From Syntrophotaleaceae bacterium (GTDB lineage: Bacteria > Desulfobacterota > Desulfuromonadia > Desulfuromonadales > Syntrophotaleaceae): 64,000 nucleotides of DNA. Position numbers and translations under genes: made by a program. Positions 20,011 to 28,430 of the stretch are shown here, in pieces. The stretch is from NCBI GenBank assembly GCA_041390365.1, contig JAWKQB010000003.1, positions 372,001-436,000 on the forward strand. Direction: 5' to 3'. How positions within the stretch are numbered: position 1 is the stretch's first letter; each line of letters opens with the position of its first letter. Under the pieces are notes generated by a model that saw nothing but the letters and a program-made list of their open reading frames with translations, was not told the origin of the DNA and ran no database searches.

Positions 20011-20763
20011 TCATGGAATGTCGAGGCGGATTTCGCTCCAGTCCTCCCCCCCCTCGAAAAAGGTCCGCTCGATGAAGGTCGTCCGATCGGCTTGATCGAT
20101 CAGCAGCAGAGAGGAGCAGCGGGTGCCGAAGTCCGGGCTGCGAACAAATATCGGCGCCTGGGATTCGTTCGCACTGCCTGGAAAGCCGGCCTGCGGCGAT
20201 GCTTTTCCCCGAACGGAACGATCCATCAGCAGATCGAAAATTTTCGCGGGATCGAGGCAACGCTTTTCCAGAAGCAGAGCCAGCTGCTGTTTGCCGTGAA
20301 CGACCTTGGGCCAGGGGGTGTCAAGGAGGGCATTGGCGACCCCGTACAGGCCAGGACCCAGCATCATCCGGGGGCCACGATTGGATGCGTATCCGATCTC
20401 CCTGCCTTGCCCTACCAGCAGGGAAAAACCCCGGTATCGATGGCCCTCTTCTTCCATCCGTGCCAGGCACTCCAATGGCCTTTCTTGTCCCCGGACAAAA
20501 TCCCTGACCAGCAGGCCCCTGGACAGTTGCGGTTTCCTGAGCGGGGGAGGTTCGCGAAAATTGGTCACACAGGCGAACCGGCCTCCAGGAGAAAAAGCGA
20601 GCCAGCTGCCTCCTTTTTCCAGATCACGACCGCCGAAAACAGCGGGGATGTCCGGCCATCGGCCGGCCGGCAATGAGGGGCGGGCATGGAATTCGTCGCG
20701 GTTGGCCGCCAGCACGACCGGATAATCGGGGTGTTGGTCGACAGCCAACAAGATCAGGCACAT
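20011..20763 (-). CDS. NRDE (TANGO2-like) family protein
   Basis: This 250-residue protein belongs to the NRDE/TANGO2 family, recognised by MCLILLAVDQHPDYPVVLA followed by the signature NRDEFHARP. A GGRDLEKGGSWLAF segment follows, also typical. The cysteine at position 2 is conserved and could be an N-terminal nucleophile if the methionine is removed, as proposed for Ntn-hydrolase-like members; that is inference. Biochemical function is poorly known in bacteria. It lies 37 bases upstream of lon and 68 bases downstream of a methyltransferase, within a likely operon. No signal peptide is seen. Confidence 0.85.
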   Translation of the reverse strand: MCLILLAVDQHPDYPVVLAANRDEFHARPSLPAGRWPDIPAVFGGRDLEKGGSWLAFSPGGRFACVTNFREPPPLRKPQLSRGLLVRDFVRGQERPLECLARMEEEGHRYRGFSLLVGQGREIGYASNRGPRMMLGPGLYGVANALLDTPWPKVVHGKQQLALLLEKRCLDPAKIFDLLMDRSVRGKASPQAGFPGSANESQAPIFVRSPDFGTRCSSLLLIDQADRTTFIERTFFEGGEDWSEIRLDIP

Positions 20764-20831
20764 GACGGCTCTCTATCAAGGGGTGTTGAAAGGGTTCCTC
20801 CCGGCCTTTTTCGATGTCGCTGGCTTCGCGG

Positions 20832-21395
20832 TTAAATTGCAGGTCGCCGGGCCACGATTCCGGCCAGGCTGCCGCCGCGATGGGACTGCTCGAGCCCTTC
20901 TTCGTGAAGCAGAATCTCCCATCCGGCGAAAAGCTTCAGCAGTTCCCCTTCTCCAAGGGCATATTCGGGATGCCCAGGCCCGCCGGCCCACGGCCCGGCA
21001 TGACTGAAGGTGCGAACCACCGCCACCCCTCCCGGCCGTACCGCCTGCTTCAGGGCGGGGATGAGGGATCTCTGCAGATAAAAAAACTGCAGCACGACGT
21101 CAAAGGCTTCCGCCGGCAGATCCGGTTTTGCCTCCAGGTCCTGACGGTGCAAAGCGATGGTCAAATCCCGCTGCCCGGCTTCCGCTGCAAGTTGGGATAA
21201 TCCTTCGGCCGAAGCATCCACGGCCGTCACCACATAGCCCTTTTCCGCCATGAAGAGGGCATTGCGCCCCCGGCCGCAAGCGACATCGAGCAACCGGCCC
21301 GGAGGCAGCAGCGGCAGGGCCCTGATCAGCCAGGTATCGGGTGTCAGACGTTCCTCGCCCCTTTCCTGCCAGACCTTGTTCCAGTCACCTGCCAT
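20832..21395 (-). CDS. Class I SAM-dependent methyltransferase
   Basis: This 187-residue protein has a Rossmann-type methyltransferase fold. Motif I is LLDVACGRGRNALFMA, followed by the acidic residue of motif II in VTAVDASAEGL and the post-motif FDVVLQFFYLQRSL. It resembles the TehB-like group of small methyltransferases. The substrate is not known. It begins 15 bases after the hldD stop and is followed by the NRDE gene, so co-transcription is likely. The ending GGSLAGIVARR is common in this subfamily. Confidence 0.85.
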   Translation of the reverse strand: MAGDWNKVWQERGEERLTPDTWLIRALPLLPPGRLLDVACGRGRNALFMAEKGYVVTAVDASAEGLSQLAAEAGQRDLTIALHRQDLEAKPDLPAEAFDVVLQFFYLQRSLIPALKQAVRPGGVAVVRTFSHAGPWAGGPGHPEYALGEGELLKLFAGWEILLHEEGLEQSHRGGSLAGIVARRPAI

Positions 21396-21410
21396 GATTT
21401 GCCAAACCTT

Positions 21411-22358
21411 TCAGCCCCCCTGACGCAGCCACTGCATATAGCTGGCCACCCCTTCTTCCACCGTACGGAATCTCTCTTCATAGCCAATTTCCCGCAGCCG
21501 GGTCAGATCAGCCTCGGTAAAACTCTGGTAGCGTCCCTTGAGGTGTTCCGGAAAGGGGATATAGCGCAGTTCGCCCCGGGCGAAGGCTTTCAGCACCCCG
21601 TTGGCGACATCGTTGAAGCTCTGGCTGCGGCCGGTGCCGACGTTGAAGATCCCCGACCGTTCCGGGTGGTCGAGAAACCACAGATTGACATTGACCACAT
21701 CCTCGACGAAGACAAAATCCCGCCGCTGCTCCCCGTCGCCATAGCCGTCGCACCCCTCGAACAGCTTGATGACCCCGTCGGCCTCCAGCTGGTTTTTCAG
21801 GTGAAAGGCGACGCTGGCCATGCTCCCCTTGTGCTGTTCCCGCGGTCCATAGACATTGAAATAGCGGAAACCGGCGACCTGGCTTCTGGTGCCAGGCATG
21901 CAGCGGCGCACATACTGGTCGAAAAGGGCCTTGGAATAGCCGTAGACATTGAGCGGACGCTCGAACTGGGGCTCCTCCCGGAAAACCGTGCCGCCACCAT
22001 AAACGGCCGCGCTGGAGGCGTAGATGAAGGGAATCCGCCGGCTCAGGCAGTAGTGGAGCAGAACTTTGGAATAGGTGAAATTGTTTTCCATCATGTAGCG
22101 GCCGTCCCATTCGGTGGTCGTGGAACAGGCGCCCTGATGAATGACGGCCTCCACACCGCCGAAATTGTCGCCAGCCTCGATCCGCTGCAGGAATTCGTGC
22201 CGGTCCAGGTAGTCGGCCAGTCGGGCATCGGCGATATTGACGAACTTGGTGCCGTCGGTCAGGTCGTCCACCACCATGATGTCCTCGCGCCCGCGTCTGT
22301 TGAGCGCCTGCACGATATTGCTGCCGATAAAGCCGGCCCCTCCGGTGACAATAATCAT
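21411..22358 (-). CDS. hldD: ADP-L-glycero-D-manno-heptose 6-epimerase
   Basis: This 315-residue short-chain dehydrogenase/reductase enzyme converts ADP-D-glycero-D-manno-heptose to the L-glycero form for the LPS inner core. The NADP-binding motif is VTGGAGFIGSN at the N-terminus. The catalytic YxxxK appears as YGYSK, with a nearby serine in YASSAAVYGG. The ending and the FEGCDGYGDGEQRRDFV segment are characteristic of HldD. GGAAG precedes the ATG. It lies 15 bases after the dinG-like gene. Other heptose genes (hldE, gmhA) are not in the window. Confidence 0.94.
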   Translation of the reverse strand: MIIVTGGAGFIGSNIVQALNRRGREDIMVVDDLTDGTKFVNIADARLADYLDRHEFLQRIEAGDNFGGVEAVIHQGACSTTTEWDGRYMMENNFTYSKVLLHYCLSRRIPFIYASSAAVYGGGTVFREEPQFERPLNVYGYSKALFDQYVRRCMPGTRSQVAGFRYFNVYGPREQHKGSMASVAFHLKNQLEADGVIKLFEGCDGYGDGEQRRDFVFVEDVVNVNLWFLDHPERSGIFNVGTGRSQSFNDVANGVLKAFARGELRYIPFPEHLKGRYQSFTEADLTRLREIGYEERFRTVEEGVASYMQWLRQGG

Positions 22359-22373
22359 CTCTGCTTCCTTTCT

Positions 22374-24929
22374 TTACGATGGTTCGATATGCGCGGCCAC
22401 CCCTGCGGGGGTGCCGCTCATGAAACTTTCCAGGGCGGCGAGAACTTCTTCCGTGGCCCCCGTCACCACCCTGACCTCGGGCAGAGAGCGCAGAAAAATC
22501 CACCCATAGCCTTTTTTGACCACACGGCTGTCTAGAATCAGGACCACTCCCCGATCGGCACGGTGCCGGATCAGCCGGCCGAAACCCTGTTTGAACTTGA
22601 GCACCGCCTGGGGCACCGTATATTCCATGAAGGGGTCTCCGCCCCCTGCCTCGATGGCCTCGGCGCGGGCTTCCAGCACCGGCTCGGTCGGGACCTTGAA
22701 GGGAAGCCGGGTGATGATGACCTGCTCCAGGGCCCGCCCCGGCACGTCGACCCCTTCCCAGAAGGAGTCGGTGCCGAACAAAACGCTGGTAGCCTCCGCC
22801 GCAAAGGTCTTCAGCAACCGGTGGCGGCTTTCCTCACCCTGGCGCAGACAGCGATAACCCCTGGCTGAGAGCACCGGTGCCAGTTCTCCATGCACCCGCC
22901 GCAACAGGGAATACGCAGTGAACAGGAGAAACGTCCGGCCGTCGGCGGTCAATATGGCCCGTTCGCTCAGGTCCCGCACCATTTCGCCGTAACCGGCACG
23001 CCCCGGTTCGGGGACATCCGTAGGCACGCCGAGCAGGGCCTGACGCGCGAAATCGAAAGGGGAATGGAGCAGCAGCTCCGTCACCCTGGCCGGTTCGGCC
23101 CGGTCGAGTCCGACACGGCTTTTATGGTAGCCGAAGGAATGGCCTACCGCCAGTGTGGCACTGGTCATGACCACTGTTCGATAGCGGTCGTAAAGAGCCT
23201 CTTTCAGGCGGCCGGCGACGGTCAGCGGGGCGGTGCACAACCGGGTAACGATGCCGCTGCTTCGCCCGACCCGGCCGGAAACAACCTCGATCCAGCCACA
23301 GGTCTTTTCATCGGTAGAGATGAAAAAGGCCATGTCGGCGGCGATCCCTGCCAGCCTTCCGCCGATGCCGCGCAGATCGGTCAGGGTCGCCACAAGCTTT
23401 TCGGCCACCTTTTCGGGCAGTTTGTCGCACCCCCTGAGCAGGGCAGCGACCCCCTTGGCCACATCATCGGTTTCCCGGGCCAGCTCCCGCACCTGTCCGA
23501 CCATGATCTGCCAGCAGTCGTCGGCGACAAAGTCCGGGATCAGGCGCTGTTTCAATTCTTCCCCATCACCGATCTGCCGGTTCAGATGCAGCGCCAGATT
23601 CCGGCCGATCTCCTCCAGCACCCGCACCGCGTGGTCGAGCAGCTGATGCCTGGCTGTTGACAGCCTTTCCACCTGCTCGTACAGTTCACGATATAGGTCG
23701 TCTTCCTGATCCGGCAACTCCCGGGCCAGCAGGCTCAGGAAGCGAGGCAGGAGACCCCTTTCGGGCTTTCGGGAATGGCGCAGGCGGTTCAGAACCCGGG
23801 CAAAAACGAACCGGGTCACCTGAGAGGAAAAGTACCGGGTGGCGACATCCTCCAGGTGATGGGCTTCGTCTATGACGATCCGGTCGAAGGGTGGGAGTAC
23901 GGCAGCGGACGAATAGTTTTCCGTCTGCTGGCGCAGGGCCAGGTCCGACAGCAGCAGGGCATGATTGACCACCAGCAAATCGGCCTGGGCCGCCTGCCGG
24001 CGGGCCCGATGAAAAAAACATTCTCCATAATGGTTGCAGCGGACCCGGACGCACTGATCGATCTCGCAGCAGACCTCTTCCCACACCTCATGACGGGGGA
24101 CAAAGGGCAGTTCCTCCTTTGACCCGTCGCTGGTCGTCGCGGCCCATTCCAGCAGGGAATGAAGCTCTCCGGCCAGCTCGTCGTCGAACAGACCCGGTTC
24201 CAGACGGATCGTTTCGGTTCGCCGCCGGCAGAGATAATTACCGCGCCCCTTGACCAGCACCGCGCGGAATTTAAGGCCGGTGGCTCGCTGCAAAAAAGGC
24301 AAATCCTTGCGGATCAACTGCTCCTGAAGGTTGATGGTGTTGGTGGAAACCACCACCCGCTCCTCGTTGGCCAACGCCCAGAGCAAGGCGGGAACCAGGT
24401 AGGCCAGGCTCTTGCCGGTTCCCGTCCCGGCTTCGATGACCGCGAGCCGGCCGTGGTTGAAAGCCTCTGCCACGGCGCGCGCCATCCGCAGCTGTTCGGG
24501 ACGATCCTCATATCCGGGCAGGTTGCCGGCCACCGCTCCACCGGGTCCCAGCAGGGCCTCGATGCGACCGGCCTCCACCTCCTGTACCTGGCGGGAGACG
24601 AAGGGCTCCACCACCTTGTACACATTTTTCACAGGGTTGTCCACAATATAGAAGGCCACCCCGAGGTTGCCCAGGCGGCCGGCAATCTCCAGATCGTTAC
24701 GGGAGGGCTGCAAGCCTCCGGAGGGGTGGTTGTGGATAACCACGTCGCCATAGCGGCAGGTGTGGAGAATGGCCGGAACCGCCTCCTCCGTTCCTCGGGC
24801 CAGCACGTCCACTTCCACCACCCGCAATTCCCCATCGGTCCGGCCGAGAAAAAAGACCTCGCGGCCACCGGCGCCCTGAATGGCCTGACGCATCAAACCA
24901 ATGGCTTCTGGGGAAAAACTTCGTTCCAT
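22374..24929 (-). CDS. DinG-type Fe-S helicase with N-terminal RadC-like JAMM domain
   Basis: This 851-residue protein joins two domains. Residues 1 to about 115 form a RadC/JAB-like metal-binding domain with the full JAMM pattern: E24, then H66-x-H68-x7-S76-x2-D79 (IHNHPSGGLQPS). From about residue 140 on it is a superfamily 2 helicase of the DinG/XPD type. Walker A is EAGTGTGKSLAYL, the DEAH box is VIDEAHHLED, and the insert CCEIDQCVRVRCNHYGEC holds the cysteines expected to bind a 4Fe-4S cluster. It probably unwinds 5'-tailed DNA or R-loops. The JAMM part could be a metalloprotease or only structural. The start at 24929 has GGAG eight bases upstream and a TATAAT box behind it. Confidence 0.9.
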   Translation of the reverse strand: MERSFSPEAIGLMRQAIQGAGGREVFFLGRTDGELRVVEVDVLARGTEEAVPAILHTCRYGDVVIHNHPSGGLQPSRNDLEIAGRLGNLGVAFYIVDNPVKNVYKVVEPFVSRQVQEVEAGRIEALLGPGGAVAGNLPGYEDRPEQLRMARAVAEAFNHGRLAVIEAGTGTGKSLAYLVPALLWALANEERVVVSTNTINLQEQLIRKDLPFLQRATGLKFRAVLVKGRGNYLCRRRTETIRLEPGLFDDELAGELHSLLEWAATTSDGSKEELPFVPRHEVWEEVCCEIDQCVRVRCNHYGECFFHRARRQAAQADLLVVNHALLLSDLALRQQTENYSSAAVLPPFDRIVIDEAHHLEDVATRYFSSQVTRFVFARVLNRLRHSRKPERGLLPRFLSLLARELPDQEDDLYRELYEQVERLSTARHQLLDHAVRVLEEIGRNLALHLNRQIGDGEELKQRLIPDFVADDCWQIMVGQVRELARETDDVAKGVAALLRGCDKLPEKVAEKLVATLTDLRGIGGRLAGIAADMAFFISTDEKTCGWIEVVSGRVGRSSGIVTRLCTAPLTVAGRLKEALYDRYRTVVMTSATLAVGHSFGYHKSRVGLDRAEPARVTELLLHSPFDFARQALLGVPTDVPEPGRAGYGEMVRDLSERAILTADGRTFLLFTAYSLLRRVHGELAPVLSARGYRCLRQGEESRHRLLKTFAAEATSVLFGTDSFWEGVDVPGRALEQVIITRLPFKVPTEPVLEARAEAIEAGGGDPFMEYTVPQAVLKFKQGFGRLIRHRADRGVVLILDSRVVKKGYGWIFLRSLPEVRVVTGATEEVLAALESFMSGTPAGVAAHIEPS

Positions 24930-24958
24930 GAAATCTGCTCCAGGGGAAAAGTCGGGTC

Positions 24959-24987
24959 ATTATAGGAAAGGAAGGAAGAAAAGAAAA
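24959..24987 (-). promoter_or_regulatory. Candidate promoter of the dinG operon
   Basis: On the minus strand a perfect TATAAT (24964-24959) lies 29 bases before the helicase start codon. The -35 position, 17 bases further out, reads TTTTCT, a weak match within a pyrimidine-rich stretch. This could drive dinG-hldD and the tightly spaced genes after them. Confidence 0.5.
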
Positions 24988-25058
24988 GTTTTCCAGGTTG
25001 GAGTCCCTTGAGTCCCAGAAGTCCTTCCGGTCTTTCTCTGCCGGCGGCGGAACTGGGC

Positions 25059-26501
25059 TTAACCCTTGATCACCGCCAGAGGCTTCAGCCGGGCCGTGAT
25101 CCTGCCGATGCCGGCCTGGGCGACCACTCCAACAACCTCCAGCACATCCTTGTAGGCCTCGGAAATCTCCTCAGCAACAGTTGCCCGGTCGGCGGCACGA
25201 ATCAGGATTCCCCGGGAGGCCAGCTCGGCCTCGATATTACGGCCCCGTGCCGCTTTTTTGGCCGCATGGCGAGACAACACGCGGCCCGCGCCGTGGCAGG
25301 TGGAACCGAAGGTTTCATCATAGGCTTCCCGGGTGCCTACCAGCACGTAGGAGTAGCGCCCCATATCCCCCGGAATCAGCACCGGTTGGCCGACGCCCCG
25401 GTAGATTTCCGAAACCTCCCTGTGTCCAGGAGGAAAGGCCCGGGTCGCCCCTTTGCGGTGTACACAAAGACGGCGGCTCTTGCCGTTCACCTGATGGTTT
25501 TCCCATTTGGCGATATTGTGACAGACGTCGTAGATCAGTGAAAGCTGGAGCTCGGCCGCGCTTTTCCGCAACACCTCTTCAAAGGACTCCCTCACCCAGG
25601 AGGTGATGAACTGCCGGTTGGCGAAGGCGTAGTTGGCCGCGCAGGCCATGGCCGCCAGATACTGCCGGCCTTCAGGACTGGTCAGGGGCGCCGCACACAG
25701 CTGTTTGTCCGGAAGCTCGATGCCATACTTGCGGCTGGCCTGCAGCATGAGCCGCAAGTAGTCGTCGCACACCTGGTATCCCAACCCCCGGCTGCCGGTA
25801 TGGATGGTGACCGTGATCTGTCCGGGAAACAGGCCCAGCGCCTCGGCAGCGGAAGTGTCGAGAACCTCCTCCACCATCTGCACTTCGATGAAGTGATTGC
25901 CGCTGCCCAGCGTGCCGAGCTGCGCCCGCCCCCGTTCCAGAGCCCGGTCAGAGAGCAGTTCCGGGTCCGCGCCCTCGATCCGGCCGCCTTCCTCGATGTG
26001 CCGCAAATCCTCCTCGATGCCGTGGCCCCTATCCACGACCCAGCGGGCCCCTTCCCGTAAAACCCTGCGTTCCTCCTCGAGGGAAAGTTTCAGATCCCGG
26101 CGATGGGAGCCTACCCCTGAGGGGACGTTGCGATACAGAGCGTCGGCCAGCTCCTTGAGCTGCGGCCGGATCTCGTTGACGCAAAGAGCGGAACGGAGCA
26201 GACGGACGCCGCAGTTGATATCGTAGCCAACCCCGCCCGGAGAAACGACCCCCTGATCGGCATCAAAAGCGGCCACGCCTCCGATGGGAAAGCCGTAGCC
26301 CCAATGGATGTCGGGCATGGCGATGGCAGGGCCGACAATTCCGGGCAGGGTGGCGACATTCCGCACCTGCTCCAGAGCCTGCTCTTTGCGCAGAATGTCC
26401 ATCATTCCGCGGGTGGCGAAAACCAGCCCATCGGTCCGCATCGGCCCCTCTTTCGGGATCCGCCAGCGCACCTGGTCGATCTGTTCCACTTTGACTCCCA
26501 T
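25059..26501 (-). CDS. rtcB: RNA-splicing ligase RtcB
   Basis: This 480-residue enzyme joins RNA 2',3'-cyclic phosphate or 3'-phosphate ends to 5'-OH ends using GTP and Mn2+. Metal and guanylate-binding motifs are present: GVGYDINCGVRLL, GSGNHFIEVQ, IHTGSRGLG and the active-site histidine in CHGAGRVLSR. The protein spans the full family length. It starts 21 bases after the archease gene, its known activator, so the two should be co-transcribed. AAGG lies eight bases before the ATG. In bacteria RtcB is usually linked to repair of cleaved tRNA or rRNA; the target here is not known. Confidence 0.95.
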   Translation of the reverse strand: MGVKVEQIDQVRWRIPKEGPMRTDGLVFATRGMMDILRKEQALEQVRNVATLPGIVGPAIAMPDIHWGYGFPIGGVAAFDADQGVVSPGGVGYDINCGVRLLRSALCVNEIRPQLKELADALYRNVPSGVGSHRRDLKLSLEEERRVLREGARWVVDRGHGIEEDLRHIEEGGRIEGADPELLSDRALERGRAQLGTLGSGNHFIEVQMVEEVLDTSAAEALGLFPGQITVTIHTGSRGLGYQVCDDYLRLMLQASRKYGIELPDKQLCAAPLTSPEGRQYLAAMACAANYAFANRQFITSWVRESFEEVLRKSAAELQLSLIYDVCHNIAKWENHQVNGKSRRLCVHRKGATRAFPPGHREVSEIYRGVGQPVLIPGDMGRYSYVLVGTREAYDETFGSTCHGAGRVLSRHAAKKAARGRNIEAELASRGILIRAADRATVAEEISEAYKDVLEVVGVVAQAGIGRITARLKPLAVIKG

Positions 26502-26522
26502 GGTGGAAACCTTGCCAATGAC

Positions 26523-26933
26523 TTAGAGATCCACGTAAATCCGGCTCTGCCACCGCCCGTTCCGTTGCGTGATATTCAACTGATGAAAGGTGGCCGCTTT
26601 TACCTCCCGTACCGGCTCTATGCAAGGCCGGGAAAAACCCAGAACCCTCCCCCGCAGATGCTGTTCATCCGTCAGCCGGAGATGAAAATCCCTCGGAAAG
26701 ACGGATCGGTCCTGCATCAGGAACAGCAGTTCGTTGAGCCAATTCACCAGCAGCTCTTCGGCATCGCCGCCCAGCACCTCGACAGGAAACTCCTCTTGCC
26801 CGCCCTCGACCGCCTGGTCGCCGAAAACGATTTCGCGAAGCCCGAGGGCGGCGGCAAAAAACAGCTCTTCGAGAGTGTTCCCTGTGACCTCGATGCCCAT
26901 ATCGGCGGTATGCTCCAGAAGCCGGTAATTCAT
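26523..26933 (-). CDS. Archease (RtcB activator)
   Basis: This 136-residue protein matches the archease family: MNYRLLEHTADMGIEV opens it, the GDAEELLVNWLNELLFL stretch lies in the middle, and it closes with the IYVDL tail that contains metal-binding aspartate in the family. Archease speeds RtcB guanylylation and lets it turn over. GGGGGAA precedes the ATG. It lies between the zinc-ribbon protein (17-base gap) and rtcB (21-base gap), giving a three-gene unit. The assignment is strengthened by the rtcB neighbour. Confidence 0.93.
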   Translation of the reverse strand: MNYRLLEHTADMGIEVTGNTLEELFFAAALGLREIVFGDQAVEGGQEEFPVEVLGGDAEELLVNWLNELLFLMQDRSVFPRDFHLRLTDEQHLRGRVLGFSRPCIEPVREVKAATFHQLNITQRNGRWQSRIYVDL

Positions 26934-26950
26934 GTTTCTTCCCCCTTCAT

Positions 26951-27490
26951 TTAATGAGACCGGGACCAGTACACCCGGCAGATGGCATGGTCCTCGGCCC
27001 AGTTGATTTTCAGATCTCCCTGATGAGCCTTGTTGAGGGACCTGCCGATGTGTTCGGCCAGTTTCTCTTCAGTGGTCTCGATGACAAGAAGGTCTCCCTG
27101 GCGCTCCATGGAGATAATCTTTTCCAGGGGATTTTTATCCTGGGCTTTTTTTTCTTCGTTCCTGATGTTGTTGCGGATTTCTTCTTCGTGCTGCCAGAGA
27201 TAGTCCCCGCTCAGTTCGACATAACCTTCGGCATACCCGTCCTGGACCTTGCGGCACCCGGGACAGATGACGGTGCGATCGATTTTCTCAACCTGGATGG
27301 AAGCCGCGTGAGCATCGATATACCAGCGCTTGTTCAGGTAAACGGCGCCGCAGCTCGTGCACCGGGACGGTTCCGGCATGCCAGCTTCCTCGATATAGGG
27401 ATCGGTACTGGTCTGGACTCTGTTCCGCTTGCCGCTGTTGGTCGACTTGTGTTCGTTCCGCATGGCACGAATATTGGGATCGTTCCGCAT
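26951..27490 (-). CDS. BCAM0308-like zinc-ribbon protein
   Basis: This 179-residue protein has two CxxC pairs, CTSCGAVYLNKRWY and VICPGCRKVQDGY, expected to bind zinc. The pattern and the following GYVELSG resemble the BCAM0308 family and, more distantly, the zinc-ribbon part of the ribosome export factor NMD3; this is recognised from memory, not from a search. A basic N-terminus (KRNRVQTS) precedes the fingers, and the C-terminal half is predicted mixed alpha/beta (LLVIETTEEKLAEHIGRSL). I start at ATG 27490 because AAGGGGG lies six bases upstream. Its position before archease and rtcB suggests an RNA-related role. Confidence 0.75.
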   Translation of the reverse strand: MRNDPNIRAMRNEHKSTNSGKRNRVQTSTDPYIEEAGMPEPSRCTSCGAVYLNKRWYIDAHAASIQVEKIDRTVICPGCRKVQDGYAEGYVELSGDYLWQHEEEIRNNIRNEEKKAQDKNPLEKIISMERQGDLLVIETTEEKLAEHIGRSLNKAHQGDLKINWAEDHAICRVYWSRSH

Positions 27491-27631
27491 CGGTTCCCCC
27501 TTGTGCAAATGGCTCTGTCAAAAAGCTTTTTCTTAAATTATAGCACTAACCCCCAATGCGGAAGAAAGTTCCCGTTCCGTGCAGCCATTCACCCATGCCT
27601 TCCCACCCATCGCTTCCAAGCTTTTCGCCTT

Positions 27632-27670
27632 CTAAAAATAAAGGGTGGTCTCCTTGAAGAAAACCACCCC
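27632..27670 (-). terminator. Rho-independent terminator after atpI
   Basis: Read on the minus strand, GGGTGGT and ACCACCC (27669-27663 and 27649-27643) form the stem, and a T-rich run (TTTATTTTT) follows. It ends the atpZ-atpI transcript just downstream of the atpI stop, before the zinc-ribbon gene. Confidence 0.8.
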
Positions 27671-27696
27671 TAGAGTTCCTGTTCTCTGTGCCGTTA

Positions 27697-28080
27697 TCAG
27701 GAACCACCATCCCTCTTCCCAAGCAGTCTGGTCACCGAGGTCCAGGTCAGGTTGAGCATCACCACCGAAACGCCGACGGCCAGGCCGACGGGATGAGCCT
27801 TGCCCGGGACCAGCACCAGGTAGAGGGCCACCCCCAACACCAGCAGCCGCGTCAGGTAGGTCAGAAGATATTTGATACGGCTCTTCGGCTCGCCGGGTTT
27901 CAGCAGGCCTGCCAGAGAAGCATGCAGCCAATGATAGCTGCCAATGGCCACGACGCCTCCTCCTGCGACTCCCAGGGTAAAGGAGAAGGATTTGGCCAGC
28001 AGGCTGAGCAGCACCAGTCCGATAAGAATCAGCCAGTTGCGCCGGGCGATATCGGCCAGCAGGCGCTCGTCATTCGTCAT
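27697..28080 (-). CDS. atpI: ATP synthase subunit I (AtpI)
   Basis: This 127-residue inner-membrane protein has about four hydrophobic segments, beginning MTNDERLLADIARRNWLILIG. It matches the small AtpI/ATP synthase I family, thought to help assemble the c-ring of F1Fo ATP synthase. It overlaps atpZ by 11 bases, the usual order. Unusually, atpB and atpE do not follow: a terminator lies right after the stop and an unrelated gene comes next. In related bacteria the pair normally heads the Fo genes. Confidence 0.8.
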   Translation of the reverse strand: MTNDERLLADIARRNWLILIGLVLLSLLAKSFSFTLGVAGGGVVAIGSYHWLHASLAGLLKPGEPKSRIKYLLTYLTRLLVLGVALYLVLVPGKAHPVGLAVGVSVVMLNLTWTSVTRLLGKRDGGS

Positions 28081-28321
28081 GGTTGCCCCTGCCTTCCTCC
28101 TCCTGGCGCCTGATTTCCCGGTTGGTCAGAATGAATATGTTGCGGAATCCCGCGACTATACCGAAAACCAGAAAGATCAGGGTCAACCAGGGACTGGTCT
28201 CCAGCCATTTATCGAGATTGTAGCCGATGGCAAGACCGATAAAGGTTGCCGCCACCATCGATATGCCCATGCTGGAGAGAAATCCCAGAGATCTGTAAAG
28301 CTTTCTTTTATCTTCGCCCAT
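28070..28321 (-). CDS. atpZ: AtpZ-like ATP synthase accessory protein
   Basis: This 83-residue protein has two hydrophobic hairpins, MGISMVAATFIGLAIGYNLD and WLTLIFLVFGIVAGFRNIF, with the conserved GxxIGxxLD-type motif of AtpZ. AtpZ family proteins are encoded upstream of AtpI and have been linked to Mg2+/Ca2+ transport and ATP synthase assembly. It overlaps atpI by 11 bases. The charged C-terminus (REIRRQEEEGRG) is cytoplasmic. As for atpI, the structural Fo genes are not adjacent. Confidence 0.8.
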   Translation of the reverse strand: MGEDKRKLYRSLGFLSSMGISMVAATFIGLAIGYNLDKWLETSPWLTLIFLVFGIVAGFRNIFILTNREIRRQEEEGRGNHDE

Positions 28322-28430
28322 GGTCCCTTCTCACCCTGATGGCCCTGTCCTTCCGTAATAGCCTGAGGTATCACATGGCTTTGCGGAAGTCAAACCGTAT
28401 CGGGGGGCCAGGCGGAAACCGGTCTTTGAG

